Shown in pieces: positions 15,739 to 24,690 of a DNA stretch of 64,000 bases. The stretch lies in NCBI RefSeq assembly GCF_025961475.1, contig NZ_JAOQNS010000005.1:248001-312000 (forward strand). The letters are read 5' to 3'. The translations under genes were made by a program, and so were the position numbers. This DNA is from Rhodobium gokarnense. GTDB taxonomy: Bacteria > Pseudomonadota > Alphaproteobacteria > Rhizobiales > Rhodobiaceae. Within the stretch, counting starts at the first letter, position 1, and the number at the start of each line of letters is the position of its first letter. The notes beneath the pieces were generated by a model. The model was not told where the DNA came from, searched no databases, and was given only the letters and a program-made list of their open reading frames with translations.

Positions 15739-17676
15739 CTAGTCCCTCTCGGCGGTCTTTTTGGCATCGTCGATCCAGAAGGCGTCCATGCGGTGGATGC
15801 CATACTGGGCGCCGGGATCCCAGCCGTAAATCCCTTCCTCGGGCACATTTCTGAGCCGCTCGGAGACGACGACGGGCTGGCGCGCCATGGTGACGATGCC
15901 GATGTTGAAAACCTGGTCGGCGTGGATCTTCAGCATCCGCTCCCAGATCGCCCGGCGCTCCTCGTGCGAGGTCGAGTGGCGCCAGAGGACGTACTCTTCG
16001 ATGAGCTCGCGGGCCGGCGCATAGTCGACCGCCTCGCCTTCCCTCCCCTGGCTCTCGTGATAGGCGCCCCAGGCCGACCAGTTGAAGGATTCCAGCGTGG
16101 TCGGCGCGAAGTCGACGGGCGGCATCTCGGCGGTCGGCACGCCGTTGTCGTAGCCGGACGAAATGCCCATGACGAGCTGGCCGGCGAGCGCGCGGTTGCG
16201 GACCACGTCGCGCTGGGACGGCTTGACGAAGATCTTGACGCCGATGTCGGCAAGGGTCTCGCGGACCAGTTCCAGGGCGTCGATCTCGGCCTGGCTCTCG
16301 CCGGCGGTCTCCACGATGATCTCCAGCGGCCGGCCGTCGGGCAGGAGGCGGATGCCGTCGCCGCGGCGCTCCGTCAGGCCGATCTCGTCGAGGAGTTGGT
16401 TGGCGACCACCGGATCGTAATGGGCCCAGGCCGTCTGGTAGTACTCCTTGAAGAGCGGGCTCATCGGCAGCACCGTGTTGTTGCCCTCCGTGGCAAAGCC
16501 GAAATAGAGCACGCGGTTGATCATCCGCCGGTCGATGGCAAGCGACAGGGCGCGCCGGAACCGGACGTCGCGGTTGAGCTTGCGCCAGACCGGGTCCTTC
16601 ACCGTCAGGTTCGGATAGAGGACGAGTTCGGCGCCCTTGGAGATCTGCCAGAGCCGGGTGTCGTAGCCGGCAGTCTTCTCGCCGCTCTTCAGGACGGTGA
16701 TGTCGGAAAAGGCGAGGTCGCGTGCCTGCAGCATGGATTCGCCGGCCTGGGCCTTGGCCGGGATCAGCCGGCCGTTGGCGACCGAAATAATCACCCGGTC
16801 GATATAGGGAAGCTGGCGGCCGGCCGGATCGACCCGGTGGTAATAGGGGTTGCGGATCATCACGAAGCGGCGCTCGGACGGCGCCTTGGTCGGCACCCAG
16901 GGCTGCAGGCTCGGCAGGTCCGGATTGTTGGCCCGGTACATCTCGTCCTTGCCGTTGAAGAGCGCCGCCCAGTTGCGGGAATTGTTCTTCTCGACAAGTT
17001 CTTCGAGCGCTTCCGGATCGGCATAGCGGACGTGGAACTGCTTCAGGTAATGGGCCGGGCGGTAGATGAAGGGCGGCCTCGCCTGGGCAAGGGTCGGCAG
17101 GAACACCGAGTTGACGCCCTTCCAGGTGAAGCGGACGGTGACCTCGTCGATGACCTCGAATGTCGGCAACTCATCGTCGACGCGCATGAAGGTCGCCGGA
17201 CCGTTCGGGTTGAGCTTTTTGTTGTTGGCGACGTCCTCCCACCAGAAGCGGAAATCCTCGGCCGTGAAGGGTGCGCCGTCGGACCATTTGTGGCCGGGCC
17301 TGAGGTGGAAGGTGAAGATCCGCCCCTCCTCCACGTCGACGCTCTGAAGGATGTCGGGTACCAGCTCGAAGCTGGTGTCGTAGCCGACGAGGCGGGCATA
17401 GCCCCAGACATTAATGAGGCGGATGTCCTTGGCGCGGCCGATGATGGTGTCGAGGTCGCCGCCATGGCGACCGAGGGTCTCTTTCGTCGCGGCGAAATCG
17501 GCAATGAGGGGCACGTCGGGCAGGCGCTCGGAGACCGGCGGCAGGTCGATGTCGCCATGGGTGCGCGCAAGGGTCGGCGTCTCGACATAGTCAAGGGCGG
17601 CGGCCGGTCCGGCGGCATTTCCGAGGAGAAGCGCCGCCGCGGCGATCGCGGCACGGACCCGCATTGCCAAAGCCAT
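15739..17676 (-). CDS. family 5 extracellular solute-binding protein of ABC importer
   Basis: A 645-residue periplasmic binding protein. ATG 17676 gives a signal peptide (positive start, hydrophobic stretch to about residue 22, Ala-rich cleavage region near AAALDY). The SBP_bac_5 signature regions follow, including FTFHLRPGHKWSDGAPFTAEDF and RFRRALSLAIDRRMIN. At over 600 residues it is in the long YejA-like size class rather than the 500-530-residue DppA class. Peptides or similar oligomers are the expected ligands; the exact ligand is unknown. Its start overlaps the ATPase stop by one base (TGATG). Confidence 0.9.
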   Translation of the reverse strand: MALAMRVRAAIAAAALLLGNAAGPAAALDYVETPTLARTHGDIDLPPVSERLPDVPLIADFAATKETLGRHGGDLDTIIGRAKDIRLINVWGYARLVGYDTSFELVPDILQSVDVEEGRIFTFHLRPGHKWSDGAPFTAEDFRFWWEDVANNKKLNPNGPATFMRVDDELPTFEVIDEVTVRFTWKGVNSVFLPTLAQARPPFIYRPAHYLKQFHVRYADPEALEELVEKNNSRNWAALFNGKDEMYRANNPDLPSLQPWVPTKAPSERRFVMIRNPYYHRVDPAGRQLPYIDRVIISVANGRLIPAKAQAGESMLQARDLAFSDITVLKSGEKTAGYDTRLWQISKGAELVLYPNLTVKDPVWRKLNRDVRFRRALSLAIDRRMINRVLYFGFATEGNNTVLPMSPLFKEYYQTAWAHYDPVVANQLLDEIGLTERRGDGIRLLPDGRPLEIIVETAGESQAEIDALELVRETLADIGVKIFVKPSQRDVVRNRALAGQLVMGISSGYDNGVPTAEMPPVDFAPTTLESFNWSAWGAYHESQGREGEAVDYAPARELIEEYVLWRHSTSHEERRAIWERMLKIHADQVFNIGIVTMARQPVVVSERLRNVPEEGIYGWDPGAQYGIHRMDAFWIDDAKKTAERD

Positions 17677-19562
17677 CAGACGGCCTCCTTCAGGGCGCCC
17701 TCGCCGGCAAGGCCGGGCGCGCAAACGAGGTGGCCGGGGCGCATCTCCACCAGCGCCGGATAGGTGCCATCTTCGACGCGGAACGGCTCCGGCCAGGCGC
17801 CGGGATCGGACGCGCGGGAGGCGGACAGCTCGGAGAAATCGAGCAGATGGTCGAGGCTCGGCTCCGGCACGGCGGCGAGCAGGGCCTTGGTGTAGGGGTG
17901 GATCGGATCGTCGATGACCGCCCGGCAGCCGGCGACCTCGACCAGCCGGCCCTTGCACATGACCGCGATGCGGTCGGCGATGTAGTCGACGACGGCAAGG
18001 TTGTGGCTGACGAAGAGATAGGTGAGCCCGAGATCGGCCTTCAGGTCGGCAAGCAGGTTGAGGATCTGGGCCTGGACCGAGACGTCGAGGGCCGAGACCG
18101 GCTCGTCGCAGAGGATCAGCTCCGGCTGCAGGGCGAGCGCCCGTGCGATGCCGATGCGCTGGCGCTGGCCGCCGGAGAAGGAGTGGGGATAGCGGCGCAG
18201 GAAGCGCGGGTCGAGGCCAACGATGCGCATCAGCTCGCGGACCCGCTCGGCGCGCTCGGCCGGCGTGCCCACGCGGTGGATCAGCAGCGGCTCCGACAGG
18301 CACTCGTTGACCGTCATGCGCGGGTTCAGCGAGGAGAACGGGTCCTGGAAGATGAGCTGGACCCGGCGCCGGTAGTCCATCAGATCGTCGCCGGCAAGGC
18401 CGATTACGTCCTCCATGCCGTTGCCGCGGTCGTAGGTGATCGACCCGCCGTCGATGTCGATGCCGCGCAGGATGGCCTTGGCCGTCGTCGTCTTGCCGGA
18501 GCCGGATTCGCCGACGAGGCCGAGGCATTCGCCGCGGCGCACGGTGAGGCTGACCCGGTCGAGGGCGCGGATGATGCGGCGCTCGCCGCCCAGCCAGCCG
18601 CTCTTGCGCAAGTGGAAGGTCTTTTCCACGTCATCAAGGACGAGCAGCGGCGCGCCGGTCGCCACGTGGCGGCGGTCGGAGCAGGCGGGCGGATTGACAT
18701 CGGTGTCGGTGGAGATCGGACGGATCGGCACCAGCCGCTCGCCGGCCTCCATCTGGAAACGGGGCACGGCGGCGAGCAGCGCCTTCAGATAGGGGTGCTG
18801 GGGATCGCGGAACATCGCCTCGGCCGGGCCGCTCTCCATGATCCGGCCGTGATAGATCACCACCACCTCGTCGGCCATGTTGGCGACGACGCCGAAATCG
18901 TGGGTGATCATCAGCACCGACATGTCCAGTTCGGACTGCATCTCGCGGATGAGCTTCAGGATCTCCGCCTGGATGGTGACGTCGAGGGCCGTCGTCGGCT
19001 CGTCGGCGATCAGCAGCGCCGGCCGGCAGACCAGCGCCATGGCGATCATCGCCCGCTGGCGCAGACCGCCGGAGAGTTCGAACGGGAAGGTGTCGAGGGC
19101 GCGGGCGGGATCCGGAAACCGCACCAGCCGCAGCATCTCCAGGGTGACCTCGCGGGCCTCCGGGCCGGAATGGCCGCGGTGCAGGCGCACCGCCTCGGAA
19201 ATCTGGTTGCCGATGGTGTGGAGCGGCGACAGCGAGGTCATCGGCTCCTGGAAGATGATGGCGATGCGATCGCCGCGGATCGCGCGCATCTTCGCGCCGG
19301 CCGGATCGAGCGCGGCGATGTCGACGCCGCCATCGTCGGCGCCGGGTTCGCGCAGGATAATAGAGCCCGCCGTGATGCGGGCGTTGTTCGGAAGCAGGCC
19401 CATGACGGCCTGGGAGATGACGGTCTTGCCGGAGCCGGACTCGCCGACCAGCGCCACCGTCTTCTTGTGGGGGACGCTGAGCGAAACGTCGTCGACGACC
19501 GTCTTGCGGCCCTCCGCGCCTTCGAACGCGACCGAAAGACCGTCGATAGAAACGACGTTCAC
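17676..19562 (-). CDS. fused tandem ATPase of dipeptide-type ABC importer
   Basis: A 628-residue protein joining an OppD-like and an OppF-like ATPase. Domain 1 has Walker A GESGSGKT (40-47), signature LSGGLRQR (163-170) and Walker B LLIADEPT. Domain 2 has Walker A at 351-358, signature FSGGQRQR (462-469) and LILCDEPV. Each domain ends with a HPY-T/L-KALL-AVP segment typical of oligopeptide transporter ATPases. All catalytic motifs are intact. GTG 19562 is supported by AGGAGG 6 nt upstream. It is the first gene of the operon ATPase, binding protein, OppB, OppC. The fused form resembles YejF/GsiA. Confidence 0.9.
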   Translation of the reverse strand: MNVVSIDGLSVAFEGAEGRKTVVDDVSLSVPHKKTVALVGESGSGKTVISQAVMGLLPNNARITAGSIILREPGADDGGVDIAALDPAGAKMRAIRGDRIAIIFQEPMTSLSPLHTIGNQISEAVRLHRGHSGPEAREVTLEMLRLVRFPDPARALDTFPFELSGGLRQRAMIAMALVCRPALLIADEPTTALDVTIQAEILKLIREMQSELDMSVLMITHDFGVVANMADEVVVIYHGRIMESGPAEAMFRDPQHPYLKALLAAVPRFQMEAGERLVPIRPISTDTDVNPPACSDRRHVATGAPLLVLDDVEKTFHLRKSGWLGGERRIIRALDRVSLTVRRGECLGLVGESGSGKTTTAKAILRGIDIDGGSITYDRGNGMEDVIGLAGDDLMDYRRRVQLIFQDPFSSLNPRMTVNECLSEPLLIHRVGTPAERAERVRELMRIVGLDPRFLRRYPHSFSGGQRQRIGIARALALQPELILCDEPVSALDVSVQAQILNLLADLKADLGLTYLFVSHNLAVVDYIADRIAVMCKGRLVEVAGCRAVIDDPIHPYTKALLAAVPEPSLDHLLDFSELSASRASDPGAWPEPFRVEDGTYPALVEMRPGHLVCAPGLAGEGALKEAV

Positions 19563-19641
19563 GCTACCCCTCCTGACGGCGCCGCTCCCGGACGCCCTGC
19601 GGCCGGCGCAGACGTCTCGGACGTGCGAACCGGCATCGGCG

Positions 19642-19670
19642 ATTATAATTAAGCACCGAAAACGCGAAAG
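19642..19670 (-). promoter_or_regulatory. candidate promoter of the ABC importer operon
   Basis: On the minus strand a perfect TATAAT lies at 19647-19642, in an AT-rich patch that stands out in this GC-rich gap. A weak CTTTCG hexamer is 17 nt upstream (19670-19665). A transcript would have a leader of about 75 nt before GTG 19562. Nothing else was recognised in the 309 bp gap 19563-19871. Call based on the -10 only. Confidence 0.35.
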
Positions 19671-19871
19671 CTTTTCCGTTATCGGGAGGGCGCTTTTTTT
19701 GCCGGCCGCCGGGGGTGGTTCGCTTTGCCCGCTTGCCCGTGGGGCTGTTGCACGCCACGATATGCCCGTCATGCAATCGTGCCATCCGCCCGTCAGGGAG
19801 GACGGTGCTTTCCGGAGCGCTCGGCCGCGACGGCGATGCGCTCCGCGACTCAACAAGACGGATAAGCACCC

Positions 19872-20216
19872 ATGATCTGGACCACATTGCTCCGACAGGC
19901 CGGCTTTGCGCTCCTGCTCGCCGGCCTCTGCGTGCTCGGCACGGCCGGGCAAGGCGAGGCGCGCAGCCCGATGGCGCTCGGCGCCGGCGAGGCGGCGATC
20001 GCCCCTCTCCTCCGCGACAACATCATCAAGGTCCACCGCTGCCACCGGCGCTGCCGCTATGCCTGGTCGAACCGCTGGGGCCGGCGGACCTATCACCGCC
20101 ATGTCGGCCCCTATTGCCGCCCGGTGCGCTGCGGCCAACGGTTCCGGCGCCGTCCCCCGGGATGGCGGCGGCGCGGCTGCGTGTCGATCGGCGGCGGCGT
20201 CTGGGTCTGCCCGTAG
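19872..20216 (+). CDS. small secreted Arg/His/Cys-rich protein of unknown function
   Basis: A 114-residue protein with a clear signal peptide (MIWTTLLRQAGFALLLAGL, cleavage near GEARS). The mature part is strongly basic, with Cys residues in HRCHRRCRYAW, YCRPVRCG and GCVSIGGGVWVC. The six Cys residues could form disulfides in the periplasm or bind metal. No family was recognised. It is convergent with the cyclase gene, with 13 nt between stops. The mature region being predicted extracellular and its biased composition argue for a real small gene rather than chance. Confidence 0.6.
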   Translation: MIWTTLLRQAGFALLLAGLCVLGTAGQGEARSPMALGAGEAAIAPLLRDNIIKVHRCHRRCRYAWSNRWGRRTYHRHVGPYCRPVRCGQRFRRRPPGWRRRGCVSIGGGVWVCP

Positions 20217-20229
20217 GCGCCGCCCGCCG

Positions 20230-22191
20230 TCACGACCGGTCCGCGGCGAGGTCGATGGCCTCGCCGCTTTTCGTTTCCGCAGGGCTCCCGGGGCTATGAT
20301 CCGCGGCCGCGCCGGGCCTTAGCTGCGTATCGGGCGTTGCCGGATCGATCGCATGGAGGTCCACCGGCGCCGAGCGGCCACGCAACAGGCGGCTTCCGGC
20401 GAACGTCGCGCCCGGGGCGATCGAGAGCGCGGCGAGGGTGTCGGCGCTGGCCAGGATCGCGACCTCGGCACCCGGCGCTAGCACCCTTCCTTCCGCCTCG
20501 ATGCGCTGGCAGACATTCACGTTATCGCCGACGATTGTGTAGTTGACCCGGTCATAGGTGCCGATATTGCCGACGATCACCGGGCCGGTGTGGATGCCGA
20601 TCCTCAGCCTCAGCACCGGATCGCCGCGGGCCGCTGCGGCCGCATTCTCCGCCCGCACGGCGCGGCCGATGGCGATCGCTGTCCTGACCGCCGCATCGGC
20701 GTGGCTTTCGAGCCGGTCGGGCGCGCCCCAGAAGGCGAGCATGCCGTCGCCGAGGAACTTGTCGACCGTGCCGCCTTCCGCCTCCACGCAGGCAACGAGG
20801 ATTTCGAAGTGACGGTTGAGGAGCGCCGCGGTCTCCTGGACGCTTAGCGATTCCGACAGGGTGGTGAAGCCGACGATGTCCGAGAACATGATCGTCAGCG
20901 TCGCCTCGCGCGAGCGGGTCGTCTCGGCCATGCCGCTCTTCACCAGCTTGGCGACCAGCGAGCGCGGCACGTAGACGGTGAAGGCGCGAAGGCCCTCCAG
21001 CATCCTGTTGAAGGCGCTGGCCGTGGTATCGATCTCGCGGATGCGGCTCGGCGGCAGGTCGTCGACATCCTCGATATCGAGATTGGCGATGCGCGAGGCC
21101 TGCAGCGACACCCGGGCGAGCGGGCGGGCGAGGCGCCGGGCGAGCCAGAACGACAGCAGCACGGCGGCGACAAGGGACGCGAGCCCGATCATCGCGCTGC
21201 CCCACAGGCGCCGGATCTCGCTGGAGATGTCGCTGCCGGAAAGATACATCCCGATGGTCCAGTCCTGCGGACCGAAACCGGCAAGCTGCGAGGTCAGGAT
21301 GATGTCCGGCGGACCGTCCCGCGCCTCCCCGTTCTCATCCGCCCCGTCGAACTCGGCAATGGTGATGCCGGCCTTCTGGGTCTTCGGGAAGCCGTCGATC
21401 TTCTCCCAGCGGCCGCGGGCGGCGAGCACCCCGTCACCGGCTTTTGCCGGATCGACGGTCGGGTGTTCGTAGGAGCGGAAGGACCCGAGCTTGAGGGTCG
21501 CCGCGTCGGAATGGGCGATCAGCCGACCGTCGCCGTCGAGGATGAAAGCGGTGGCGCCGGCGACGGCCAGTTCGCGGGTCAGTTCCGACAGACGCTTGGT
21601 CGAAATGGCGGCGACGAGATAGCCGTCGATCCTGCCGCCGCGTTCCAGCGGCGCTGCAATGCTGGTGTAGACCGTTTCGGCGGAGGGGATATAGAGCAGT
21701 TCCGTCCAACGCGTCCCGTCGTCCGCCTTGATGCTCCGCAGCTTGGTGATGACCTTTTCGCTGAGCGGCGCCTGTTCGTTGATCCGCTGGATCGTCCCGT
21801 CGGTGTGGCGGACGACGCCGGACCAGTTGAGGTCCGGGCCGTAGACCAGGATGACGTCGACGCCCGGCCGGCCGATCAGCGCGCCCATCAGGATCGACTG
21901 CATGGAGGCGCCGCCGATGGTCAGGTCCGAGTCGCGGTAGAGCCTGGCAAGCCGGGTGACGGACTGGCGCGACGGCTCCAGGTGGCGGCGCAGGCCGTCC
22001 TCGAAGGCGTGCATCAGGAGCATCGCCTTGTCGTCGAGCAGCGAGACCGTATTGCGGTAGTTGGAAAGGACGGCGACCGTCAGGCCGGCGGCAAGGGTCA
22101 CGGCGACGAGGCCGCCGAAGGCCACCGACAGCAGCACCGCCATGCGGATCGACCGCGGCCGGCGATCCTTCCCTTTCCTTTCCCGTCTCAT
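20230..22191 (-). CDS. membrane-bound class III adenylate/guanylate cyclase with periplasmic sensor
   Basis: A 653-residue protein starting at ATG 22191. A basic N-terminus precedes a membrane helix (about 17-40). A periplasmic double-Cache-like sensor follows to about residue 320, then a second helix, a HAMP linker (LARRLARPLARV onward) and a class III cyclase domain. Catalytic residues appear intact: metal-binding Asp438 (FSDIVGF) and Asp482 (LGDGMLAF), Lys478, and the GDNVNVCQRIE stretch with the transition-state Asn and Arg. Lys478 with a Thr in YTIVGD fits ATP as substrate, so cAMP is the likely product. The ligand is unknown. A cyclic nucleotide-binding protein is encoded about 18 kb away in the window. 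Confidence 0.85.
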   Translation of the reverse strand: MRRERKGKDRRPRSIRMAVLLSVAFGGLVAVTLAAGLTVAVLSNYRNTVSLLDDKAMLLMHAFEDGLRRHLEPSRQSVTRLARLYRDSDLTIGGASMQSILMGALIGRPGVDVILVYGPDLNWSGVVRHTDGTIQRINEQAPLSEKVITKLRSIKADDGTRWTELLYIPSAETVYTSIAAPLERGGRIDGYLVAAISTKRLSELTRELAVAGATAFILDGDGRLIAHSDAATLKLGSFRSYEHPTVDPAKAGDGVLAARGRWEKIDGFPKTQKAGITIAEFDGADENGEARDGPPDIILTSQLAGFGPQDWTIGMYLSGSDISSEIRRLWGSAMIGLASLVAAVLLSFWLARRLARPLARVSLQASRIANLDIEDVDDLPPSRIREIDTTASAFNRMLEGLRAFTVYVPRSLVAKLVKSGMAETTRSREATLTIMFSDIVGFTTLSESLSVQETAALLNRHFEILVACVEAEGGTVDKFLGDGMLAFWGAPDRLESHADAAVRTAIAIGRAVRAENAAAAARGDPVLRLRIGIHTGPVIVGNIGTYDRVNYTIVGDNVNVCQRIEAEGRVLAPGAEVAILASADTLAALSIAPGATFAGSRLLRGRSAPVDLHAIDPATPDTQLRPGAAADHSPGSPAETKSGEAIDLAADRS

Positions 22192-22261
22192 GGCCGCAAG
22201 TATAACTTGCCTCACGGCCAGGCTCACGTGAAAGCGGCGTAAGGTTCGGGGCGCGTCGTCG

Positions 22262-23479
22262 CTACCGGCCGACGACGACCCCATTGGCAAGGAGCCGGTT
22301 GACGGTTTCCGCATCGAACCCGGCATCGGTGAGGATATCGAGGGTGTCCTCGCCGAGGCGCGGGGCGGCGCGGTCGGCGGCCATCTCCGCATCGCCGAAG
22401 ACGATCGGAAGGCGCACGGACGGCACCGTGCCGCCATCCGCGTCCGTCGCAGGCAGGTCGCAGCGCATGCCGCGCGCGATCACCTGGGGGTCGGCGAAGA
22501 CGTCGGCGACGCTGTTGATCGGACCGGCCGGCACCGTCGCCTTTTCCAGTTCGGCAAGGAGGGAATCGCGGGCGAAGGTGCGGGTCCGCTCGGTCAGAAG
22601 CGCGATCAGCTCCGCGCGATTGGCGACGCGGTCGGCGTTGCTGCGATAGGCCGGATCGGCGGCAAGCTCGGCAACGCCGAGGACGGCGCAGAGCCGGGCG
22701 AACTGGCCGTCATTGCCGACGGCGATGATGAGGTGGCCGTCGCTCGCCGGAAACACCTGATAGGGCACGATGTTCGGATGGGCGTTGCCCATGCGCGTCG
22801 GCGCCGTGCCGGAGACGAGATAGTTGAGCGCCTGGTTGGCGAGCACGCCGACCTGGACGTCGAGGAGGCTCATATCGATGTGCTGGCCGCGGCCGGTAGC
22901 CTCGCGCTGCCTCAACGCCGCCTGGATGCCGATGGTGGCGTAGAGGCCGGTGAAGAGGTCGGCGAAGGCGACGCCCGTCTTCATCGGCTCGCCGTCGGGA
23001 TTGCCGGTCAGGTCCATGATGCCGCCCATGCCCTGGATCATGAAGTCGTAGCCGGCGCGCGCCGCATAGGGTCCGGTCTGGCCGAAGCCGGTGATGGAGC
23101 AGTAGACGAGGCGCGGGTTGGTGTCCTTGAGGCTGTCGTAGTCGAGGCCGAATTTCTTGAGGCCGCCGAGCTTGAAATTCTCGATGACCACGTCGGCGCC
23201 GGCGATCAGCTTCTTCACGATCGCCTGGCCTTCGGCATTGCGGAAGTCGATGCCGATGGAGCGCTTGTTGCGGTTGCAGGCGTGAAAATAGGCGGCGTCG
23301 AGCTTTTCGCCCTCAGTCCCCGTCACGAAGGGCGGGCCCCAGGTGCGGGTGTCGTCGCCGGCCGGGCTTTCCACCTTGATGACGTCGGCGCCGAGATCGG
23401 CGAGCGTCTGACCGGCCCAGGGACCGGCGAGGATGCGGGCGAGTTCAACGACCTTCACCCCGGAAAGCGGCGCGGTCAT
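22262..23479 (-). CDS. family III CoA-transferase (CaiB/BaiF)
   Basis: A 405-residue protein starting at ATG 23479. It opens with GVKVVELARILAGPWAGQ and carries LADLGADVIKVESPAGD, the catalytic Asp-containing region (YDFMIQGMGGIMDLTG) and CNRNKRSIGID, all typical of family III CoA-transferases. It moves CoA between acyl-CoA and a free acid. A glutaryl-CoA dehydrogenase-like gene lies 1.2 kb upstream on the same strand, so succinyl-CoA:glutarate CoA-transfer is the most likely activity. That substrate is inferred from context only. Confidence 0.85.
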   Translation of the reverse strand: MTAPLSGVKVVELARILAGPWAGQTLADLGADVIKVESPAGDDTRTWGPPFVTGTEGEKLDAAYFHACNRNKRSIGIDFRNAEGQAIVKKLIAGADVVIENFKLGGLKKFGLDYDSLKDTNPRLVYCSITGFGQTGPYAARAGYDFMIQGMGGIMDLTGNPDGEPMKTGVAFADLFTGLYATIGIQAALRQREATGRGQHIDMSLLDVQVGVLANQALNYLVSGTAPTRMGNAHPNIVPYQVFPASDGHLIIAVGNDGQFARLCAVLGVAELAADPAYRSNADRVANRAELIALLTERTRTFARDSLLAELEKATVPAGPINSVADVFADPQVIARGMRCDLPATDADGGTVPSVRLPIVFGDAEMAADRAAPRLGEDTLDILTDAGFDAETVNRLLANGVVVGR

Positions 23480-23522
23480 GGGCGGGCCTTTCGGCCGTGG
23501 CGGTCGATAGGATAATTCACTG

Positions 23523-24017
23523 TCATGCCTTGCCGCTTGCCCGGGCTTTTTCCCAGTAGGGCTCCATACGGGCAAGGCTCTCCGCCGACCAGACGTCCTT
23601 GTGACGATAGAACTCCGGGAACTGTGGAACGCCCTCCGGGATCGGCACCCAGGCCTGCTTTGAGGAGGTGAAGATGTGGACGTCCGGCGGCGCAAGATCC
23701 GGATCGTCGAGGGTGCCGACGCGCACGAAGCGGCAGGCTGACAGGCGCCCGCCCGTATAGGTGCTCCACACATGGGTGGCGCAGTCCGGGCAGAAGAAGG
23801 CGGTGTGGCAGGTGCCGGGGAAATGGAAGCTGGAAACGGTGCCGGAGATCAGTTCCACGGCATCGGCTTCGACGAGGGCGTTGAGGACGAAGGCGCTGCC
23901 GGTGATGCACTGGCACTGGTGGCAATGGCAGGCATGGACGATGAGCGGCTTCTTCAGCATGCGGTAGCGCACCTTGCCGCAATGGCAGCCGCCCTCAGCA
24001 AAGACTTCTTGCGCCAT
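23523..24017 (-). CDS. GFA-family zinc-binding protein
   Basis: A 164-residue protein starting at ATG 24017. It has the GFA (glutathione-dependent formaldehyde-activating enzyme) fold motifs: GGCHCGKVRY, then HACHCHQCQ, and later FFCPDCATHVW, which supply the Cys residues for two zinc sites. Most GFA-fold proteins have no established activity and should not be called formaldehyde-activating enzymes without evidence. It sits 16 nt downstream of the LysE-type exporter gene and 43 nt upstream of the CoA-transferase gene, all leftward. Confidence 0.85.
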   Translation of the reverse strand: MAQEVFAEGGCHCGKVRYRMLKKPLIVHACHCHQCQCITGSAFVLNALVEADAVELISGTVSSFHFPGTCHTAFFCPDCATHVWSTYTGGRLSACRFVRVGTLDDPDLAPPDVHIFTSSKQAWVPIPEGVPQFPEFYRHKDVWSAESLARMEPYWEKARASGKA

Positions 24018-24033
24018 CGATCCCTCCGCGCGG

Positions 24034-24660
24034 TCAGCCGTTGCGCATGGCGGCCGTCGCCGCACCCATGCCGACGAGGCAGGAGGCCCCTGCCCGGTTC
24101 AGCCAGCGCAGCACCGAGGGCTTCGTCATGCGCTTGCGGAGCTGGTCGCCGAGGACGGCGTAGGCGGCGGCATTGACGGCGGCAAGCCCCACGAAGGTAG
24201 TCTCAAGCACGACGAGCTGCGGCAGCAGCGGCGCATCGTGGGTGATGAACTGGGGGACGAAGGCGATGAAGAAGGCGATGCTCTTGGGGTTCAGCGCCGT
24301 CACGGCAAAGGCGTGGGTGAAGGCGCCCGTCAGCGGCACCGGCGGTGCGTCCTCCGCTCCAAGGGCCGGCAGCCGCGCATCGGCCCGCCACAGCTTGATG
24401 CCGAGATAGACGAGATAGGCCGCGCCGATCCATTTCATGACGGTGAACAGCGTCGCCGAGGCCAGCATGACGGCACCGAGGCCGGCCATCGACACGGTCA
24501 TGGCGACGAAATCGCCGAGGGCGACGCCGGCGACCATGGCAAGCGCCACCCGGCGCCCCTGGCCGAGGGCATAGGCGACGACGAGGAGTACCGTCGGCCC
24601 CGGCAGGATCAGGATCACGGTCGCGGCGGCAACGAAGGCGAGCCAGATTTCGATGGTCAT
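24034..24660 (-). CDS. LysE/RhtB-family amino acid exporter
   Basis: A 208-residue inner-membrane protein with about six hydrophobic segments. It has the conserved first-helix motif ILPGPTVLLVVAYALGQGRR, the following GVALGDFVAM, and the ALNPKSIAFFIAFVPQF segment seen across LysE/RhtB exporters. It likely expels a small amino acid or related metabolite. The position among acyl-CoA genes may hint at lysine or glutarate metabolism, but the family is often found in unrelated contexts. It lies 30 nt downstream of the acyl-CoA dehydrogenase gene. Confidence 0.85.
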   Translation of the reverse strand: MTIEIWLAFVAAATVILILPGPTVLLVVAYALGQGRRVALAMVAGVALGDFVAMTVSMAGLGAVMLASATLFTVMKWIGAAYLVYLGIKLWRADARLPALGAEDAPPVPLTGAFTHAFAVTALNPKSIAFFIAFVPQFITHDAPLLPQLVVLETTFVGLAAVNAAAYAVLGDQLRKRMTKPSVLRWLNRAGASCLVGMGAATAAMRNG

Positions 24661-24690
24661 CAGAGCATCTCCGATCCGCCGGCGGCCTGC

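Noticed and set aside
15040-17763. A 907-codon plus-strand open frame opposite the permease and solute-binding protein genes
   Set aside because: Antisense shadow; the minus-strand frames carry signal peptide, membrane helices and family motifs.
23523-24017. Functional glutathione-dependent formaldehyde-activating enzyme
   Set aside because: Only the zinc-binding fold is evident; most proteins with this fold have no such activity and no formaldehyde pathway gene is adjacent.
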